Assembly (NCBI RefSeq): GCF_010682065.1
Contig: NZ_JAAGWG010000030.1
Span: forward strand, 1 to 61,611
Direction: 5' to 3'
Source: Blastococcus saxobsidens
GTDB lineage: Bacteria; Actinomycetota; Actinomycetes; Mycobacteriales; Geodermatophilaceae
DNA: 61,611 bases
Part shown: positions 59,733-61,611 of the stretch, one piece after another
Layout: each line of letters opens with the position of its first letter
Position numbering within the stretch: the stretch's first letter is position 1
Made by a program: the position numbers and the translations under genes
Notes under the pieces: generated by a model
Databases searched by the model: none
What the model saw: the letters and a program-made list of their open reading frames with translations, nothing else
Told to the model about the DNA's origin: nothing

Positions 59733-60200
59733 CTATGTGGGCTCTGCGGCCACCTCGCCCATTGCCCATGCATAGCTCACCTGGACCAGGTGCCAGACAA
59801 CTTCGAGCTCACCACGGTCTCGGGGGCCGAAGATAAGGAAAGCGTTTTGAACGGGATGAGGCACGCCCCATCCGCTACGGGTGGCGGCATCCCTCGCCCA
59901 ATCTGGAAGGGAGAGATGCAGACTGCCGTCGTGATGGGGGTGCAGGTGCATGAACTCGCGGCCGCCCTGAAACCGGTCGGGAGAAGCAGATCCGACGTTC
60001 TCCGGCAGGTGCAGAGCACGGGCATGCTTAACGGAAACTAGCGTAGGAGCCATGTAGACATAAGGCAATGCGCGCATCCGCGACCAAAGTTCCTCTTGCA
60101 CCATGACAGGAGCAATTTGCGACCTTTGGGCGTGCGGAGCCGGTCCAACAACCTCAGGTGCTGGGCCAGGGCGTTGCGGAAGGGCGCTAGGGGTAGCCAT
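59733..60200 (-). CDS. Luciferase-domain family protein (DUF5519-like)
   Basis: A 155-residue protein whose second half, REFMHLHPHHDGSLHLSLP, SGWGVPHP and FGPRDRGELEVVWHLVQVSYAWA, matches the small actinobacterial luciferase-domain (DUF5519) family; its function is unknown. The ATG at 60200 is preferred over a TTG at 60209; the ribosome site is weak. Base composition from about 59800 to 60250 is visibly lower in GC than the rest of the window, so the gene may be a separate acquisition. It has no evident link to nicotine metabolism. Confidence 0.65.
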   Translation of the reverse strand: MATPSALPQRPGPAPEVVGPAPHAQRSQIAPVMVQEELWSRMRALPYVYMAPTLVSVKHARALHLPENVGSASPDRFQGGREFMHLHPHHDGSLHLSLPDWARDAATRSGWGVPHPVQNAFLIFGPRDRGELEVVWHLVQVSYAWAMGEVAAEPT

Positions 60201-60672
60201 ATTCGTCAACCTACTATCCGTCGGCGGCCCGTAGCCGAAGAGCGCGCCTCCCCTAGGTCGTTCACTACCGAGTCGTGAGTGGGCCGTCGACGCGAGACCG
60301 GTGAGGTTTCTGCGCCCGTTCTACACAGCCGCTTCTCAGTACCGCACCTGCCTACATGGCCGGCGCATCGCTGAACCTCGTCCGGCTCGGCGACGAGGTC
60401 GACGACCTGCGCGGAGCAGCGGCAGAAGTCGCCGTCCGTGTTCCCGAGCACGGCCCTCGTTCGTCGGCGGCAGCTCTGCGACCTTCGCAAGATGCCTCTC
60501 CTCGTGACGACCTAAGGATCCGAAGCGAACGGTCGCAGGCTGCTCCGGCGGGGCGCGAGAATTCGGCATCACCTGGGCGACGACGGCCTATCTGGGTGGG
60601 CCCACCTGTGGTGACGGCGGTCACGTCCGCCGACCTTGCTGACAGAACGTCCATTGCCTTAGCTTCTATCCG
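60201..60672. other. Intergenic region upstream of SAM-IV riboswitch
   Basis: No gene supported. Long open frames on both strands look like GC-rich noise. It should contain the metF promoter near its right end. Confidence 0.3.
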
Positions 60673-60784
60673 GGTCTCGAGTGCCAGCGTCAAGCCCCGG
60701 CTCGCTGGCCGGCAACCCTCCGCTGCGGTGGGGTGCCCCGGGTGACGACCTGGCCCTGTCGCCGGCAGGGCAAGCGCAGCGACC
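60673..60784 (+). ncRNA. SAM-IV riboswitch
   Basis: The RNA matches the SAM-IV class of actinobacteria closely as I recall it from the mycobacterial structure: GAGTGCCAGCGTCAAGCCCC, then GGCTCGCTGGCCGGCAACCC, GGTGGGGTGCCCCGGGTGA, GACC closing the first helix (GGTC at 60673-60676) and the 3' element GGGCAAGCGC. SAM-IV RNAs bind S-adenosylmethionine and lower expression of methionine-related genes. Its end is 121 bases before the metF ATG, on the same strand. A hairpin at 60858-60876 lies between and may be part of the expression platform. Confidence 0.9.
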
Positions 60785-60857
60785 AACCTGGCCGTCCTGC
60801 GCGCCGCAGCGACGTCCTGGAGACGCCTTGTCCCACCAAATGTCCCGGCCACTCCCC

Positions 60858-60876
60858 CGCCGCCTGCGAGGCGGCG
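60858..60876 (+). promoter_or_regulatory. Hairpin between riboswitch and metF
   Basis: CGCCGCCT-GCG-AGGCGGCG, a perfect 8-bp stem 29 bases before the metF ATG. Candidate expression-platform element (attenuator or translation control) of the SAM-IV riboswitch. No T tract follows. Confidence 0.45.
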
Positions 60877-60905
60877 CCCTGGCGGCGACTCGCCCGACCG
60901 GTCCC

Positions 60906-61538
60906 ATGCCCATACGCGGATCGCTCTCCGGGATGGGGCCGACGGTGTCCTTCGAGTTCTTCCCACCTAAGGCGCCGCGCGGTGCGGCCGAGCTGTGGAG
61001 TGCGTTGCGCGAGCTCGAGCGCCTACAGCCATCGTTCGTGTCGGTGACCTACGGTGCTGGCGGCTCCACGCGGGAGGGCACCCTGGCGGTGGCCGAGCAG
61101 ATCGCGACCGAGACGACCATGACGCCGCTGGCGCACCTGACCGCGGTCGACCACAGCGTGGCCGAGCTGAGGCAGACAATCGGTCGGCTGGCGGCGGCTG
61201 GGGTGCGCAACGTGTTGGCCCTGCGCGGCGATCCACCTGGAGCTGATCCGCAGGCCGAGTGGGTGGCCCACCCGCATGGGCTGCGCTACGCCGCCGAGCT
61301 GGTGGAGTTGGTGCGCGCGATGGGCGACTTCTCCGTCGGCGTCGCGGCCTTCCCGGAGAAGCACCCGCGCTCCCCTGACCTCGCGACCTGTGTCGAGAGG
61401 TTCGTAGCCAAGTGCCGTGCGGGGGCGGACTTCGCGATCACCCAGATGTTCTTCCGCGCCGAGGACTACTTGCGGCTGCGTGACCAGGTGACCGCCCGGG
61501 GCTGTGACGTACCGATCATTGCCGGCGTCATGCCTTGA
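60906..61538 (+). pseudogene. metF: 3'-truncated methylenetetrahydrofolate reductase
   Basis: The 5' two thirds of MetF, which reduces 5,10-methylene-THF to 5-methyl-THF with FAD and NAD(P)H for methionine synthesis. [18 protein letters not shown] with the catalytic Glu, [47 protein letters not shown] and [12 protein letters not shown] are intact. The protein stops after IIAGVMP at residue 210; normal enzymes continue about 80 residues. No frame after 61538 restores similarity, so the 3' end is replaced rather than merely frameshifted. Governed by the SAM-IV riboswitch. Probably inactive, implying another copy elsewhere. Confidence 0.82.
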
Positions 61539-61611
61539 ACCGCCCCGGCAAGTCCGGAGACTCAGCTGTCTGTGACCCCGGCCGTTGTCAGGGTCGGTTG
61601 TTGAGCGTAGT

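Noticed and set aside
60352..60966. 204-codon minus-strand frame over the SAM-IV riboswitch
   Set aside because: It runs through a structured RNA element and the metF start and has no coherent protein features.

Overview
The window is high-GC, densely coding, GTG-rich DNA typical of Actinomycetota. A SAM-IV riboswitch, an FprB-type ferredoxin/ferredoxin reductase and a Bac_GDH-type NAD-glutamate dehydrogenase agree with this. Genus cannot be fixed from sequence alone; Geodermatophilaceae- or Pseudonocardiales-like lineages are plausible.

The central content, about 3.5 to 58.5 kb, looks like an essentially complete nicotine (or closely related N-methylpyrrolidine-pyridine) catabolic island. 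It resembles in gene content the pyridine pathway of Arthrobacter (Paenarthrobacter) nicotinovorans pAO1. The expected steps are: a molybdenum hydroxylase (14344-18034 or 22486-23864 plus 30140-32572) hydroxylates the pyridine ring; a 6-hydroxynicotine oxidase-like flavoenzyme (28412-29737) opens the pyrrolidine; a second molybdenum hydroxylase makes 2,6-dihydroxypseudooxynicotine; the C-C hydrolase PONH (37899-38975) splits it into 2,6-dihydroxypyridine and N-methylaminobutyrate. The ring half passes through 2,6-dihydroxypyridine 3-monooxygenase (19828-21039), a cyclase-family hydrolase and a Dabb protein (21036-22270), then a nitrilase-fold omega-amidase (18262-19074) to 2-oxoglutarate. The side-chain half is demethylated by a MABO-like two-domain flavoenzyme (4650-7097) with folate enzymes FolD and PurU (3527-4429, 7094-7945). 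GABA is then handled by GabT (52560-53909), an aldehyde dehydrogenase (57078-58514) and a short NAD-glutamate dehydrogenase (53906-57013).

Support genes lie in the same block: MoaA, CoxD-like MoxR ATPase, CoxE-like VWA protein and XdhC for molybdenum-cofactor supply and enzyme maturation (39489-45699); CoxG (19071-19784); a MOSC protein and a ferredoxin-reductase fusion that continue the first Mo-hydroxylase operon (11821-14342); an ABC importer (33844-37607), an APC permease (46084-47529) and one SMR exporter (11403-11744). Four PucR-type regulators are interspersed. An identical 9-mer, CGGATTCCG, occurs once in each of six intergenic regions beside nicotine and Mo-cofactor genes and is a candidate common operator.

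The edges look rearranged. At the left, a 5'-truncated acyl-CoA ligase abuts an inverted fragment of another acyl-CoA ligase, followed by a frameshifted glutaryl-CoA-dehydrogenase-like gene. At the right, sparse weakly coding DNA leads to a SAM-IV riboswitch driving a 3'-truncated metF. The ABC permease also carries a homopolymer frameshift. No tRNA, rRNA, CRISPR array or intact transposase was seen. Enzyme names rest on recognised motifs and remembered family sequences, not on a database search.
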